This document shows, one piece after another, positions 11,657 to 24,494 of a stretch of DNA of 64,000 nucleotides. Both the position numbers and the translations under genes were made by a program. Origin of the DNA: Nymphaea colorata. Lineage: Eukaryota; Streptophyta; Magnoliopsida; Nymphaeales; Nymphaeaceae. The DNA lies in the NCBI RefSeq assembly GCF_008831285.2, contig NC_045138.2:21671934-21735933 (forward strand), written 5' to 3'. The notes under the pieces were generated by a model that saw only the letters and a program-made list of their open reading frames with translations, did no database searches and was not told the origin of the DNA. The first letter of the stretch is position 1. The number at the start of each line of letters is the position of its first letter.

Positions 11657-13114
11657 CTCAATGTTGTCATGTGTCGGATAATTGCCGGACGGCTAAAGTT
11701 TAAAATTTGATGCTAAAAAAACTATAAGTTGCTGCCAAAACCACTATAAACCATTGCTACATGACTAATATCAATTTAGTAACTGTTTTTAGTGACATAT
11801 TTTTAAATTTTGGCAACATTTCAAAATAACGTATATATTAGGGAGCGGATTTGTTACCTGATGTTGGAGGCTATTGTTGGATGGTTAAAAATAAAAATTT
11901 ACTGCAACATATGCCATCAATGTTATTAAATATCATGAACTGCTGTCGCATGTATTATAAACCCTTGATACATATTACATACATTGGGGAGTTTAAATTT
12001 ATTGGATGTTATCGTATGGTTAAAACTTAAAAATCTATCACTGAAAAAAAAAAGGTACCCACGAAGGGATAATGAGTAATAGTTTATAATGCCAATGGAT
12101 GTTTAATTTTTAACTATTCAGTAACATGCGAAATCCGACAGATTTGAACCTTCTTCTTCCTCCTCCTTTTTATCCAGTTTGTGATGTATTTAACGACTAA
12201 TTTTTAGGCCTTGTTTCGTAAACCTTTTTCTTTTGAAAACCTTGTTTTAGTGTCTGGATAGCATAACAAAAACCATGTTTTCTTTCTTTAGGTTTGGATG
12301 ACCAAAAATTGGTTTTTGGAAACAAACTTCAGCTGAATGGTAGTTGTGAAACAGTAATTCTAAATTATAACTGCAAGGCTAATGGAAACTATCCTCATAT
12401 AGTTAATCACAACTAACAAATAAGTAATCAAGGCCAATGACAAACAGTTCTCTTCGAAGGTGCCCTTTAGTACTTGGTAGGTTTCTAATCACGACTAATA
12501 AACAGGTAATTGAATCACATGTAGCTCAATTCATGGTGATTGAAGGTTCTTTGGTCTGAGTTGTTAACACAGTTATGCCCCTGTATATGTTTGTAGTACT
12601 TATTATCCTTGTTTGCACTACTTATTGTCCTTATCTCTGGTATATGTTCTATTCTTTAAAGCACTAAAATATAGTTAATTCTTGATTTTAGTATTAAAAA
12701 ACAATCATATGTGACTTTGTATTTTCAATGGCAATGCTATATATATGCTTCACACCACATGAAGAAACGTCAAAAATGTTGGTTTCTATGCAGCGGAATG
12801 GTGTCTGGCATCTGCTGATCGACTCTCTTCTTTGCAGCAGGTTCAATACCAGCAGCGTGTCAACCATAGCCTCTTTGGGGTTACAAGAGGCAGCACTTGT
12901 GAACAAATAGAGAGGAAGAGGAAGAAGACATAAACAGAAGCATGTTCACGGGTTTGCTTCTAGGAGGCGCAGGCTTGGCTAATCTTACGATTAATCCTAA
13001 GCAAAGGATAAGCTGAGCTATTATAGACCGCCTCGTAGGCTTTCAATGCCCAGCAACCGACGGTTACAGCCAAAAACATTAATTTTCTCAATTAATGGAC
13101 AGTTTTCTTATTTA
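8100..13114. other. intergenic AT-rich region with microsatellites, no supported gene
   Basis: No gene could be supported in these 5 kb. A GC-richer island at 9930-10200 contains a strong donor-like G|gtaagt at 10011-10012, but no convincing start codon or partner exon. Around 9240-9400 there is a segment with ggttcgttcc, a weak box B-like match. Poly-T/poly-A runs are frequent (9221, 10400, 10540-10640). An (AT)n tract lies at 11156-11177, and the large (TA)n(GA)n tract is listed separately. Short ORFs here have no recognisable protein features. Confidence 0.45.
11562..11656. repeat. compound (TA)n(GA)n microsatellite
   Basis: About 70 bases of uninterrupted TA followed directly by about 25 bases of GA. 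The forward ORF that crosses it (poly-Ile-Tyr then poly-Arg-Glu) is a consequence of the repeat. The TA half is self-complementary and should extrude or slip readily. Confidence 0.97.
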
Positions 13115-13154
13115 ATCTTGTAACTGCAAGTGGGCCCTCTTGCAGTTACAAGAT
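13115..13154. repeat. perfect short inverted repeat (hairpin), 16-bp arms, 8-base loop
   Basis: The left arm 13115-13130 (atcttgtaactgcaag) is perfectly complementary to the right arm 13139-13154, with an 8-base spacer tgggccct that is itself partly palindromic. The 12-base inner part runs from TGTAACTGCAAG to its exact complement ending TTACA. It lies at the left edge of an AT-rich repeat-derived block. It could be the end of a degraded element or a relic of inverted insertion. No gene is nearby that would make it a regulatory terminator. Confidence 0.85.
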
Positions 13155-14074
13155 GTAGAGATTGAGTTCAGGGCCACTATCCAACATCTCCCACTTGGCC
13201 ATGAGTTCGTCACATTGCATCCACTATTTGTCAGTTTCCTTAATCTTTAGTTACGAAGTTTTTCATAATTGGTTTGTCCATCGTAACTTGAATTTTTGTT
13301 CAAGGATTGTAGCGAGGTTTTCCTTTCAACGGTTTTCCAACGCAACCTTTTAAGTAGTCAATATATTTCACATTAGTTATAAGGTTTTCTTCATGCACAA
13401 GTATTTCTATCGTAACATGTTAAAACTTAGTCTCATGTGGACCACAAGCTTTACATAAAAAAAATCAAGAATCCTCTTGATAATGATGCTAGCAATCATG
13501 TAAGCATTTGAAACATACATGCATATTCTCTTCTTGTGCAACAATGAAATCAACCTGGACCACTTCACAAAGAGGCAAACCACGATTTTCTTAGCCTCAT
13601 ACGGGCTACATGCTTAACAAATAAATCATTAGAAATTAATTTTGTTAAAAATGATAGCAATCATATGAATATATTTTTTGTTTCATATATATGAAAAATA
13701 TTTAATTGCCATAAAACATGGCCAATCTATACTTTCTTAATGTATACTGACAAGCCAAATTAAGAGCTTGTATCAAGTCCAACACACAAACTAATATACA
13801 TTAAAAGCACATGGTATATTTTCCTTTTATTATTTTTCACAATTACTCAACTCCTTTAATAACAGGAGTTCCAAAGCATTCATGCAATACATTACCATAT
13901 GACAAAACAATATTAACTTTTCAACATAGCAAAGGGCATATTCAAGTGTGCTCCCACTTATCAAATATTTACATAGTCATCAACTTGATTAGCAACGCCT
14001 AATCTTGATTATGACTATTTAACAAAATAAACAATTAACTCATAGTATATCATACAAGCACTTTTCATCTTGTA

Positions 14075-14938
14075 TAGTTTTCATCAATATACTCTCTCAT
14101 GGAAGGAATTTCATTTAACTCATCAAGGTCAATACATAGCTCTTCCAATAAATGCATGCATCAATAAATCAAATATCTCATTTCAAGTATTCTACAAGAT
14201 GATCATTGAGATCACTAATAAGCTTCTACTGGTTCATTACCAAACTAATTCTTAGTCGGTTCATTACCTGACCGTTTATTAGCATATTCAATCGATCAAA
14301 CTTGATCATCAAATGAATAGATGGTTCTTGTGCATGCAACAATGATTTAAATATGACCATGAAGCTCTTGACCTTCGTGACTATTGTCAATGTCTGAAGA
14401 ATAAAAGAATTTGGACTCAGTTGGTTAGTTTCCTAACTGATCCATAAATTAATCCATAAGGTGATCAATGAACTCATTACCCAGTCGGTTCATTACCTGA
14501 CTGATCCTCAGACGAATCTTGCACAGTTGGTTCATTACCAAATAGTTTTCATCAATATACTCTCTCATGGAAGGAATTTCATTTAACTCATCAAGGTCAA
14601 TACATAGCTCAACCAATAAATGCATGCATCAATAAATCAACTATCTCATTTCAAGTATTCCACAAGATGATAATTGAGATCACTAATAAGCTTCAACTGG
14701 TTCATTACCAAACTAATTCTTAGTCGGTTCATTACCTGACCATTTATTAGCATATTCAATCGATCAAACTTGATCATCAAATGAATAGATGGTTCTTGTG
14801 CATGCAACAATGATTCAAATATGACCATGAAGCTCTTGACCTTTGATAAAAGAATTTGGACTCAGTTGGTTATTTTCCTAACTGATCCATAAATTAATCC
14901 ATAAGGTGATCAATGAACTCATTACCCAGTCGATTCAT
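14075..14938. repeat. tandem duplication A, about 468-bp unit
   Basis: The segment starting tagttttcatcaatatactc at 14075 recurs at 14543, and the two copies stay aligned for about 0.4 kb with few differences. The second copy lacks a stretch near 14385-14400 (cgtgactattgtcaatgtc) and is shorter at its right end. Copy 1 ends with cagttggttcattaccaaa, a phrase that also recurs within the units and probably provided the homology for unequal exchange. Confidence 0.85.
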
Positions 14939-14940
14939 TA

Positions 14941-15444
14941 GTTGGTTCATTACCAGACTGATCCACTGAATAAATTAGATCATCCAGTAGATCGATATGA
15001 TCTCCCTCTAGATCATTGTCTTTGGTATTATTATTTGAACACCTCAATTTCATGCATAAAAACATTATATACCCTACCTTTATTTGGGTATCCAATACAT
15101 ATGTATTTGCAAACATATTATTTAATTTTTAAATCTACATTTGACATGCATTCTTATGTCCATTCATTACCAGACTATTCCTCAGACAATTCATGCTCAG
15201 TTGGTTTCTTGCCAAACTGATCTCTAGTTGGTTCATTACCAGGCTGATCCTCTAAATAAATTAGATCATCCAGTAGATCGATATGATCTCCCTCTAGGTT
15301 ATTGTCTTTGGTATTATTATTTGAACACCTCAATCTCATGCATAAAAGCATTATATACCCTACCTTTATTTGGGTATCCAATACATATGTATTTGCAAAC
15401 ATATTATTTAATTTTTAAATCTGCATTTGACATGTATTCTTATA
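14941..15444. repeat. tandem duplication B, about 286-bp unit
   Basis: The segment starting gttggttcattaccag at 14941 recurs at 15227 with an offset of 286. Copies match closely through the AT-rich run ending in …catttgacatg. The right end of copy 1 carries an extra interval (15160-15226) with further gttggttc-like words. Together with array A, this makes at least four tandem segments built around the word ggttcattacc. Confidence 0.85.
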
Positions 15445-17670
15445 TCCAAAGATTTCAATATGGATCTAATTAGTGTGCACTTCACGATATTTATGAGTGT
15501 TATAATACACCTCATGGCAAATGTTAAAATCAAATTTATTCTAAAGAAGAACTTGCTTAGTAGCATGATAACATAGTTCGATCCACAAATGAACAAATAA
15601 CATAATATGCTTGGATCTAATATAAATAGGATATGGATGTTTAACTGTATATCTATATATATATATATTCAAATCTGAATCAAAGCTGTATGTAAGGTGG
15701 ATTTCAAGCAATAAATAGATCCAGTTCCAAAAGCCGCATGAATATAGAGATTCAGATTATATTAGCATAGATCCAAACTAATAATATTAACAATACCACT
15801 AAAATGAATTTAAAACACATGATCCTCATTGAAATATTATACAATACGATTCAACAACCATATTTGGATCATTGCTAACACATCTCTCTTTTGAGAAAAA
15901 AACAAGTTATCATGTACTAGCACTTTAGTGCTATAACGCTTCAAATAAACACATTCTTACTAATAAGAATTTTGGTCCAAGAGTGTTTCATTACATCTGT
16001 TGAACATGAATTAAGAAACAAATTCATTTTCTTAAGAAATAGAAGCAAATGAAGCTTTATTCAATAATTCTCCAGAATAACCTTTGAATCTAGAATGATT
16101 AAACATGATAACATTTATTGAAACCAAACAAACAGGATAGGAATTTTTCCACATATTCAAACAAGTCAGTTTAGATTTGAAGCTAAACTTTATGTAATGT
16201 GGATTTCATTAGTTCAAATGTAGAAATTCAGATCAAACTATCAATATCTACAATAAAACTAATCTGAATTTCAAAAAACAAATGATCCGTATGAAGTATT
16301 GCATAACATCATTTCAATAATCATGCTTGGATCTCAACAATAGTACAATTCTTGAACAAAGTGAAACAAGAAAAATTTCTTTCCTTGAGATGATGCAAGT
16401 CTGTACCCATATCCATCACCCTTAAAATGAAGACATTCAAATTCATATGGGTTTCAATTCAAGAGTATTACATTGCACCTCTTGAATATACATTTAAAAC
16501 AAGTTTACTTCACCAATGGAATAAATAAAGCCTTGTTCAATAACACTCTCAAATGATTTGAATTTATATATACTAGCCATCTTTGATAAGGGAAAATAAA
16601 ATTTTATGTACTAGAACTTATAGTACAACAGATCCTCAAATAAAATATTTCATTAATATGATTTTCATCATGCTTAAGAGTGTCACCTTACAAAAGGCAA
16701 ACATGATGATATATTGTATCCAGTGTAAGTATGGGTATTTGGAGCCAATGATCCAACCAAGTTAATCTAGATCTAAATTTATCATGAACCCAACAACACA
16801 ATGCTATGTGGATCTTACCATGTCTAAAATGTACAACTCGTAAAACCATTAGATCTAAAAATTAATGTTCATCATAATATGTCTAGATATAATATAAACA
16901 AGATATAAATCTTGAATAAGTCAAATCATATCATGCTCCAAAAAAGAGCAACGATCCAAATTTAACAACTAAATTGCTATATAAAACAAAGTTTTGGTCA
17001 TATCTAATATCAGCATGGACCCAAAATGTCAATGAATATTCGTAAAGCAAGTATAATAACATATATTAAACCAACATAAATAAGATATGGATTTTTAACC
17101 AATATCCAAACCAATTGAGATATGAATATGTAATGATCACAACTAAACACAAATATGGAACTTAAGTACAATCAGATCTAAAGCAAAAAATCCAAATGAT
17201 TATCTCGATACAAATCATACTAATGTGGATCCACACACAATGATATCAACACTAGAATCAATATGTACTTAAACAAACAAAGAAGATCCAAATACAAATC
17301 CAATATTAACATGTTTCAACATAATATCCATATCCAAATATGATTTTAGAACCGTCATTGGGTCATGTACACACAAAATAGAAATTGTATAAGTATACAT
17401 ACATGTTAACCATTTTTCTGTTTTGGCCAGTTCTCATGCTCCCACTTTTGAAGTCATTTTTAAATTAATTTCATGACAAGTATAGAACAATTAATACATG
17501 GAAAGCAACAAGGGGAATAACACATGAGAAGATCTCCAATAACTTTCTAAGGTATCACTTAAAACAAGGAAAACTCAATATTAAATTTCAGACCGTGAGC
17601 TTCCCTTCTCTTTTTCAAAGTTATTTTCATAACCCTTTTTGTACATTTTTTATAAGCTGGAGTGTCACCT

Positions 17671-17816
17671 ATATGCAATTGTACATAAAAACTCTGATTT
17701 CTGCCGAAATTGCAAAACAAATTTCTGAAACCCTCTTTCAGCAATTTATAATAGCTCTGAGGGCATCACTATGAAATTTCATATAACGTTCTGGGTTTTT
17801 ATGTACAATTGCATAT
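17671..17816. repeat. inverted repeat with 24-bp arms, possible MITE fragment
   Basis: The left arm 17671-17694 (atatgcaattgtacataaaa followed by actc) is inverted at 17793-17816 with one mismatch, enclosing about 98 bases. The interior includes aagggaggg-type words but no coding potential. The arrangement is that of a small foldback element. No target-site duplication was identified at the arm ends. Confidence 0.6.
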
Positions 17817-18206
17817 AAAAATCTTTATTCATGTTATACATAGAGACGTTGATGCACTGAAGAACAAGATAGAACATGCATGCAAGCATTTTTTTTTTGT
17901 GACGGCAGGATATTTGAATTTTCTGTCTGTCAGTCTCTCTGACAGTTAAGGGTTCTTCAAGTATGTATTTAATTTAAATTGATTTTTAGCAACATTAAAT
18001 ATGGATACATATAAATCCTCCACACCCACTCTCGCCGTGGATGGTTAGGAGGAACTACGTAACCAGCTTTTACATTGTCGCTTTTCTTTTTCTGTTTTTT
18101 TTTTAACTGCTAATTGTGTAAATCTTCAAAGAATGAATGCACTCTATTGTCAGCCGTTGCAATGCAACTGTCCTCCTCAGCAATCTCACTATGCATCAAT
18201 CTTCCA

Positions 18207-18411
18207 GTGGCAGAGCCAATGTAGGACTGGCTTGGGCCCTGACCCACCTTAAATTTCTTTTTTAAAAAAAATTAAAATGTAAATTTTAAAAAAATTTACT
18301 TGTTCTATATAAAAGGTTTGAAAAATGACATTTTGGCCCTAGTCAAAATTTAGAAACTTTAATTCGGCTTGACTAATGAAAATTTTTTGAATCTTCCTTT
18401 GCTACCAAAAG
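18207..18411. mobile_element. decayed MITE, CAGGGGCRGAGC family
   Basis: It begins cagtggcagagcc and shares an internal block with the copy at 21948-22114 in the same order: an A-run, atgtaaattt…, tttacttgt, then tttgaaaaatgayattt, and gtcaaaatttagaaacttta. The right end is degraded. The shared interior, not the ends, is the main evidence that the two are copies of one family. Confidence 0.6.
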
Positions 18412-18999
18412 TTATAGGGGACAATTTCTTCCAGGGATGATTATTATAATAGAAAAATTTTAAGGGTGGGTTTGAGGTGATCGTGTATGGATCGAACTTG
18501 TTTACAATTTTCTTTGTTTTCATGCATCAATAATTAAGTTATTTATTGTTAACTTTAGACTTTCGTAGTTGATGTTAGTAGTTAAGTAGGTATATATATA
18601 ACTGCCATTCACAGATACGACAAAGAATCTAGCTCCACCAGTTTTACACAAACTTATTATTTTCACAATTATTTTTAAAAATGAATTTGTTCATGCATGA
18701 ATGGTACTATTCTGTTTCTTGACTGTGCAGATAGATCAATGCATTATCGCATTTGAACGTTGGTTTATTTGACAGTGAAAATAATTCAAGCGCTGCTGAT
18801 TAAGCAGCAAAATTTTAAAGATCTTGAATGATGGAAATTCCATATTTTTATGAAATCTCATTACAGATTTAGATTAGCCGGTCCAAAATGGATTAATTTA
18901 TACGTTTGAACCATACAGATAAAAGTTCATACAAGTAAATGACTTATAAGCCGTAACTTTTAGGAATTTCACCCACAGACATTGCACTAGCTCCTTTGT

Positions 19000-21947
19000 C
19001 AGTGATTTTCATGTGAGCCTACACGGGAAGTTATGTGCCAAGTGGTGCATTAAATTTTGTTGCATATGAAAATGTGCCACATGCACAAGAAAACATGACA
19101 TAACATGGTCCTACTACAACATTTCTTGCCCTTTTTCTGGAGATGCAGATGATGCAGTTTCATTGATCAGCCTTAAACAATATTGTTGGGATAGCTCAAT
19201 TGTGAAGGCTCATGTGAGCTTGCATGGGCAATTGCTCTCACAGGTTTAATTTATATATTAATACCTCACAATCATTTATTTGTTTATGTTGTCTTGAGAA
19301 TATAACATTATATTTCTTAATGTTGGCCTTTTAGGTAAGCAAGAGGTTAACAATTCACTGTTCGGAAAAGAGTTTAGAAAACCCTTTTATTCCCTCTACT
19401 TTAGGGTTCTTGGGTTGTGTCGGTATCAACAATGACAACAATGCAAAGACATAACACCCACGTGCATCCTATTAGAGACTTTTTCCTTTACATGCTCCTA
19501 ACTCGACCAACTAAGCCAATTACTGAAGTTGATCATAGAAAGTTGCCAATTACTGGATCTGATAAAAACTGTAAAACTAAGCAGTTAAATGTAGAGTTTA
19601 GATCCAGAACAGCTATTGTCCAAGTCTGAAGTTAATATGATTTTATAGATAACTTGAATACATAGTCATAAAAAACACACTTTTTTAAAAAAAAAAAAGC
19701 ATTAAAATTGTGAAAATAAGTGAGCCAAAAAAGGCAAAAAGAAATCATGTTGTTTCTTTTTAGCCATTTTTTATGTTTTTAATGCCAGACCGCACGTTTC
19801 CATTTTTGAATTTTTATTTGTCGTTTATTTATTCATTTTTATATTGATTTATTATTTTTCTCATTTATTTTCAGACTTTTAAAATTTTTAACAAAATTTA
19901 CCATATTTTTTTTATTTTTTTTCTTTTTTCAACCGTATTATACATGAGAAAAATCCCAAAATCAATATTTGTGACCATGTTCAATCCAATATGAATATGA
20001 ACCAAATCTATTACACAAAATCAAAATCTGATATGAACTGTATTCAGATTCTATTGCGTTACGGATCTGAAAAATCAGAATCTGTTGGCGTTAGGTCCCT
20101 GCATAACCCCTGCTTTACCAATCGAATCTGTCCTAATCAAATCAAATAGACGCAGATTTGATTAATCTTAAGAAAGGACTTAGCTAGACCCATTTTTGTG
20201 AAACTGAACGGAGCAGTACTTGCTTCGGAGCGAATATTTACATGTACCCGGGTCTGATTTTTGTTGGATATTGGACTCAAATCCAGACTCAATTGACATA
20301 TAACTGGATACTCTGGTAGCTATTGTTGAGCAGTTTGAAAAGATGTTGGACTCCAAGAACTATGGACCCACCTGCCAAATATTTGTCTATATAACTCAAA
20401 ACCCCACAAAACTCAACACTTCATTTCAAATCAAATCCTAATCCAAACCTCACGTACACCAATACCAGAATCAAATCTAAAAGTCTGCTTACCTAATCTA
20501 TGGATTTTATCCAACCTAGGCCCAAACTGCTCCCCATGACAGAATACATTTAAAGATCCTATTTGGATCTTAAATACTAATGTAATATTTCTCCATGACA
20601 GAATACAATATTCATGTTAGTTACATGGATATTATTACATTACTTAAAAGAGGTCATAATGAGTGCTTGAAGTTGGTTAAATAAAAGGCAGCTTAACGTG
20701 ATCCTGATCTAGAGTATGGCTGGCTCCTAATAGGAACCAAGTGGTTCTTTATTTTGTATAATATAATATTTCCAAGACAAAAGAAAAGCATATATTAACG
20801 TTGAATTACACGCATCAAATGACTATTTATTTTACCGTATTGATCAAGTTATATTGAATCAAAAGCTAAATAAAAGCGATAAGGATGAGATGGGTTTAGA
20901 ATCATACTTTTCTATTTAGTATTATTATCTTATCACAAACATAACCTCATTGTCTAGTTCAATTACACGCATTAATTTGAATTTCAACTAATAAAAAACA
21001 TCGGGGAATGCATGGATTTAAGATGTACATGATAATGGATTTTATGCATCATCACCAAGTACCACCACCTAGCCTGATCTTGAAGTGAAGAAAGAAACTC
21101 TGAGTTGTTATAGAGTTATTCATGATCTTCCTCTTCTTCTGATTTGAAGAAATTTAAAAATCAATGAAACTGTAGAAAAGATAATACATGTTATTCAATT
21201 GACTATAGATTATGCACATTATTGTCAATGAAAATCACATGCAGTTCATATCATTTAAACAGTAAGTGTTTTTCAATCAGTAAGTGTTTTTCAATCACAT
21301 TAGTTCGTTTATCTTTGATTTGATTTCTTTTAGGCGATTTTTCAAAACTGATCGTGTGACAGTTCTACTCAAAGAGGTCTAACATAAAGCTGATGCATTT
21401 TTTGGCCTGGTAGGTTTCATTTCTTGATGCAATGAATTCATGAGAGCACCTGTGGTTATATGCAGCTTTAGGTTTTGGTAAATATGTTCAAATTGAACAT
21501 GCAATTTGGCTCTAAACACTACGTACTTGTTTCCGTCTTTAACTTCTGTTTATATAATGATACTCTTGCTGTTTAATTAGTTTATTTCCAGTTGCTGCAA
21601 GTAAAGTTCCCACATTGAACATATTTCATGACAAGCTTATTTCCAAAGGAAATTAATCTTCTATCTATGTCCAACATAGGGCAGTTTATGTGAAACATTA
21701 AAATGTTGGATGATAGAGGGGGCATAATGAGATCTATTACTTGGAAATGAGAACTATTTAATCCTCTTATGACTTGGACAACAACCACAAATAATATTTT
21801 ATCAAACATTACTGTAATGATTAAATTAATATATATCTCCATTGACCAAAAGCTGTTTACAAGGGATGCCACTTTCTCCCTTTGCTGTATTCGTGAAGGT
21901 CCGACATGAAGAAAAGGCATTGTGGACACTATCATCGGGGTGATAGG
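19000..21947. other. intergenic, AT-rich, no supported gene
   Basis: No gene supported. Around 19200-19640 the sequence has faint similarity to 62860-63230 (gcaattgc[tc]c[ta]caca, then a gggttcttgggttg/gggtcttgagttg word, then gtcggt), perhaps an old shared repeat. Around 19980-20500 words such as gaatctga and atccgat recur, a pattern also seen at 61480-61770. The 155-aa minus-strand ORF at 21582-22049 runs into a MITE and has no recognisable domain. Confidence 0.4.
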
Positions 21948-22114
21948 CAGGGGCGGAGCCTGCACCTCAATTTTTTTAAAAAAAATTACATGTAAATTTG
22001 AGAAAATTTTACTTGTCCTATATGCAAATTTTGAAAAATGATATTTCAACCCATGTCAAAATTTAGAAACTTTAAGTCGGCCCCCCTCATGAAGAATGTC
22101 TGACTCCGCCCCTG
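21948..22114. mobile_element. hAT-type MITE with imperfect 8-bp target duplication
   Basis: A 167-bp element with terminal inverted repeats caggggcggagc (21948-21959) and gactccgcccctg (22102-22114). Flanks are gtgatagg on the left and gtgatgag on the right, an 8-base duplication with six matches. An 8-bp target duplication with a CAGGG start is characteristic of the hAT superfamily. The interior matches the older copy at 18207-18411. It is non-coding. Confidence 0.75.
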
Positions 22115-22278
22115 GTGATGAGGTTTTGCAGCATATGAAGCTCCAACACAAATGCAGAGTGTTAACTATTACCAACTCAAAGTAAAAGCATAGCTAGTAT
22201 CACCGACACAATAGAAATCATCGTAGTTAAATCTGTGACATTGGCGACACTCTAGCTTTTCACGTCCGGTGATTCTTA

Positions 22279-22292
22279 TTTTTGTTGTAGTG
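22279..22292 (+). mobile_element. possible CACTA-type transposon right terminus
   Basis: The sequence …cttatttttgttgtagtg ends exactly as the right terminal inverted repeat of many plant CACTA (En/Spm) elements does, the complement of CACTACAAC. I found no matching CACTACAAC left end nearby and no transposase, so this is at most a solo or degraded end. Confidence 0.3.
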
Positions 22293-23553
22293 ACAACATA
22301 AATAAAAAAAAAGTGAGGGATTTAAGGAGCTAATATTAGAATGCACATTGTGGTTGTTAATTGGACATTTTCTTACATTTTATAAAGATATCTGGAAAAT
22401 TGGTATCATAGGTTAATGAGAAAATATTCTCCACAAGAACAAGTCATAACTAAAGTTCAATTCTTATCAAATCAGCCATGCAGATGGCACTTACCTGTTG
22501 GATCTTAATTGGAACAACTAAAAATTTGAGAGATTCAAGGTTGCCTGTACACAGTTGAATCGATTAGGGCCAGAATTCTTTTGACAGGGATAGCAATAGC
22601 GGTTGTGATCCCAGTTTGCAGCACTCACAACTTTGTTAGCTTCTTTCATTCAATGAAGCATGCTGAATCGGGTCACTTTCAGCATTTACTGAACTTGACA
22701 CAATCAGAACTTATCTAATTGCATTTGTATTTAGACTTGAAACATTCAGATCTTTATTCAATTGAATTCATAATCCGACCAGCATAACAGCCCCCATTTA
22801 TATCAAATCGACTAGGAATTTGTTGGATCCTTAAGACTGCGTACTGAATCTGAATCCATCCAATTAGTTATCGAAGTGTAGGCTACTTTGCTTGATAGTT
22901 TATCTCATTAACTATCTTCAAATTCAATTGTTACTAGTCAGCGCACCAATCAAGCAATCGCTTATGCAGCTCTCAAGTTTCCCTTCACACACAGATCCAT
23001 CTAGGAAGATGACAACCGGCGGCAGCTAATTCCGACCACATACTTGGTTGGAAGTGAAGGGGAAGTCGTTTCAGGGAATATGCCTTACGAGAGACTTCGA
23101 AAAGGTCCACCGGAAACCACAACCCAATCTTGTTCTCTAGCAGAAGATGGCCTTTGTCCTCTCTCCGTCGGTGTGGAAGAACTACGTGGTCTCCTCCATG
23201 CCATAACTTAAAATTAGGGTAGAGAAACGACCCGTGCAGTTAACGGGAGAGGAGTTGCAGAGTAATGGAACGGGCAGTCATGGCCCGCCTGTTGAGCGCC
23301 ATACGTTCTGAACCATACGTGGTTAGACCCACCACCTTCATGTGGTTTATGAAACCTTTCTCAGTTTGGTCCATGATGCTAAGTTTGTGGATTCTAAGGA
23401 GGCTAAGCAAGTAAAGATTGGCTCATGGAAGTAGAAGAAAGTGATAAGTGTGAACAAGAATTATCTACCATCTTGAAGCCTGCACTTTTATATTGTGCAT
23501 GCAGTTCGACCAGCCCGGTGTGAGTATACTGACCGAATCTCAAGAACGGTTCT

Positions 23554-23767
23554 TAGGGCGTTTGATGTACTCAGAATCATAGAATTTTAGAATCAAAATG
23601 CTCTATTTTTAAGAACTTAGAATTATTAAACAAACGAGGTACTTTGTTTTGGGAATAATTGGGAAATTGAAGCCTGGAGTTTTGACTCCATTCCAATTTG
23701 AGAAAGAATTATGATTCCAGAATTTTCATTCTTGAATTAAAATTCTAAACTATCAAATGCACCCTTA
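23554..23767. mobile_element. MITE, TAGGGNGTTTGATG family, copy 1
   Basis: The left end tagggcgtttgatg is matched in inverted form by the right end ctatcaaatgcaccctta, enclosing about 210 bases rich in gaattc, attccaga and aattttagaat words. Two further members occur at 34000-34414 and 35501-35688 with the same ends and interior vocabulary. No clean target duplication was seen. Confidence 0.6.
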
Positions 23768-23857
23768 AACTTCCTACATGAAACTGACTAGATCTCCATT
23801 TTGTAGGTTTACCTCACATGAGACTAGCTAGATCTCTTGAGTAAGACTGCCAATAGG

Positions 23858-23882
23858 ATATATATATATATATATATATATA
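23858..23882. repeat. (AT)n microsatellite
   Basis: About 25 bases of uninterrupted AT dinucleotide, roughly 600 bases upstream of the PsbS start codon. Confidence 0.95.
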
Positions 23883-24403
23883 AACGTGTTGTTGGTCTAG
23901 AAGCCTAGAATGTCATATTTTGCTTTGTAAATGTATGACTATTAATCGAGCACATAAACGACTGTATTTAGGCTGACTGGGGGACCAGTGAAAAATTCAA
24001 TATCACCAAAAAGAGGTGATGTTGAATGTGGGCTTCGCTAGACTTCTGCTGACGAATTCGCTACCTGTCGACCACCTTGCGGTCGACGTCTGCGGTTCAG
24101 ATTCAGTATCATGGAAACTGGGCTCCGGCGAGGTCGAAGCTGAAGGACAAGTGGCCCGAGAGAGACGACCTCCTTCTTGTGAAGTGTTCAATGAACCGAT
24201 CGTACCAATTAAATTCCGGAAAGAAAAAAAAAAAATGCATCCCATGGTGTTGGAGGAACGAAGCAAAAGGAATGGTCGGTTCTCCTCCGCCTCCGGAGAG
24301 GGAGACGTGGTCGCACCAGAGCCCGTCGCCCTGATTCACCATATCTTCTCAACTTGTTCACGTCATCACTTCCCCTTCTTCTACCGATGCACACTGGCCA
24401 TCG

Positions 24404-24411
24404 ATATAAGA
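24404..24411 (+). promoter_or_regulatory. probable TATA element of psbS
   Basis: The sequence gatataagag occurs about 85 bases upstream of the PsbS start codon. It gives a TATAAG core at a plausible distance for a leader of roughly 50 bases. This is a positional inference; no other core element was identified. Confidence 0.45.
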
Positions 24412-24494
24412 GCACGTCTGGCCTCAAGGAGCAGGAAGCAGAAGAAGCGAGCTAAAGCTGAGAGGCGGAGTCTGACGCTGAACTTAGAGAAGAC

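Larger units (their letters stand above)
13155..17560. repeat. AT-rich repeat-derived block, probably decayed LTR retrotransposon
   Basis: The block begins with caacatctcccacttggccatgag, a type of sequence I associate with leader regions of copia-like elements (inference, weak). It continues as 4 kb of very AT-rich DNA in which tggatct-type words recur. It contains the tandem duplications at 14075-15444. I found no gag or pol reading frames and no pair of LTRs, so the element type is unproven. No gene is supported. Confidence 0.3.

Noticed and set aside
11444-11710. 88-codon ORF with poly-Ile-Tyr and poly-Arg-Glu
   Set aside because: Translation of the TA/GA microsatellite.
14075-15444. Possible CRISPR-like repeat array
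   Set aside because: Units are hundreds of bases long, tandem without unique spacers, and the genome is a plant.
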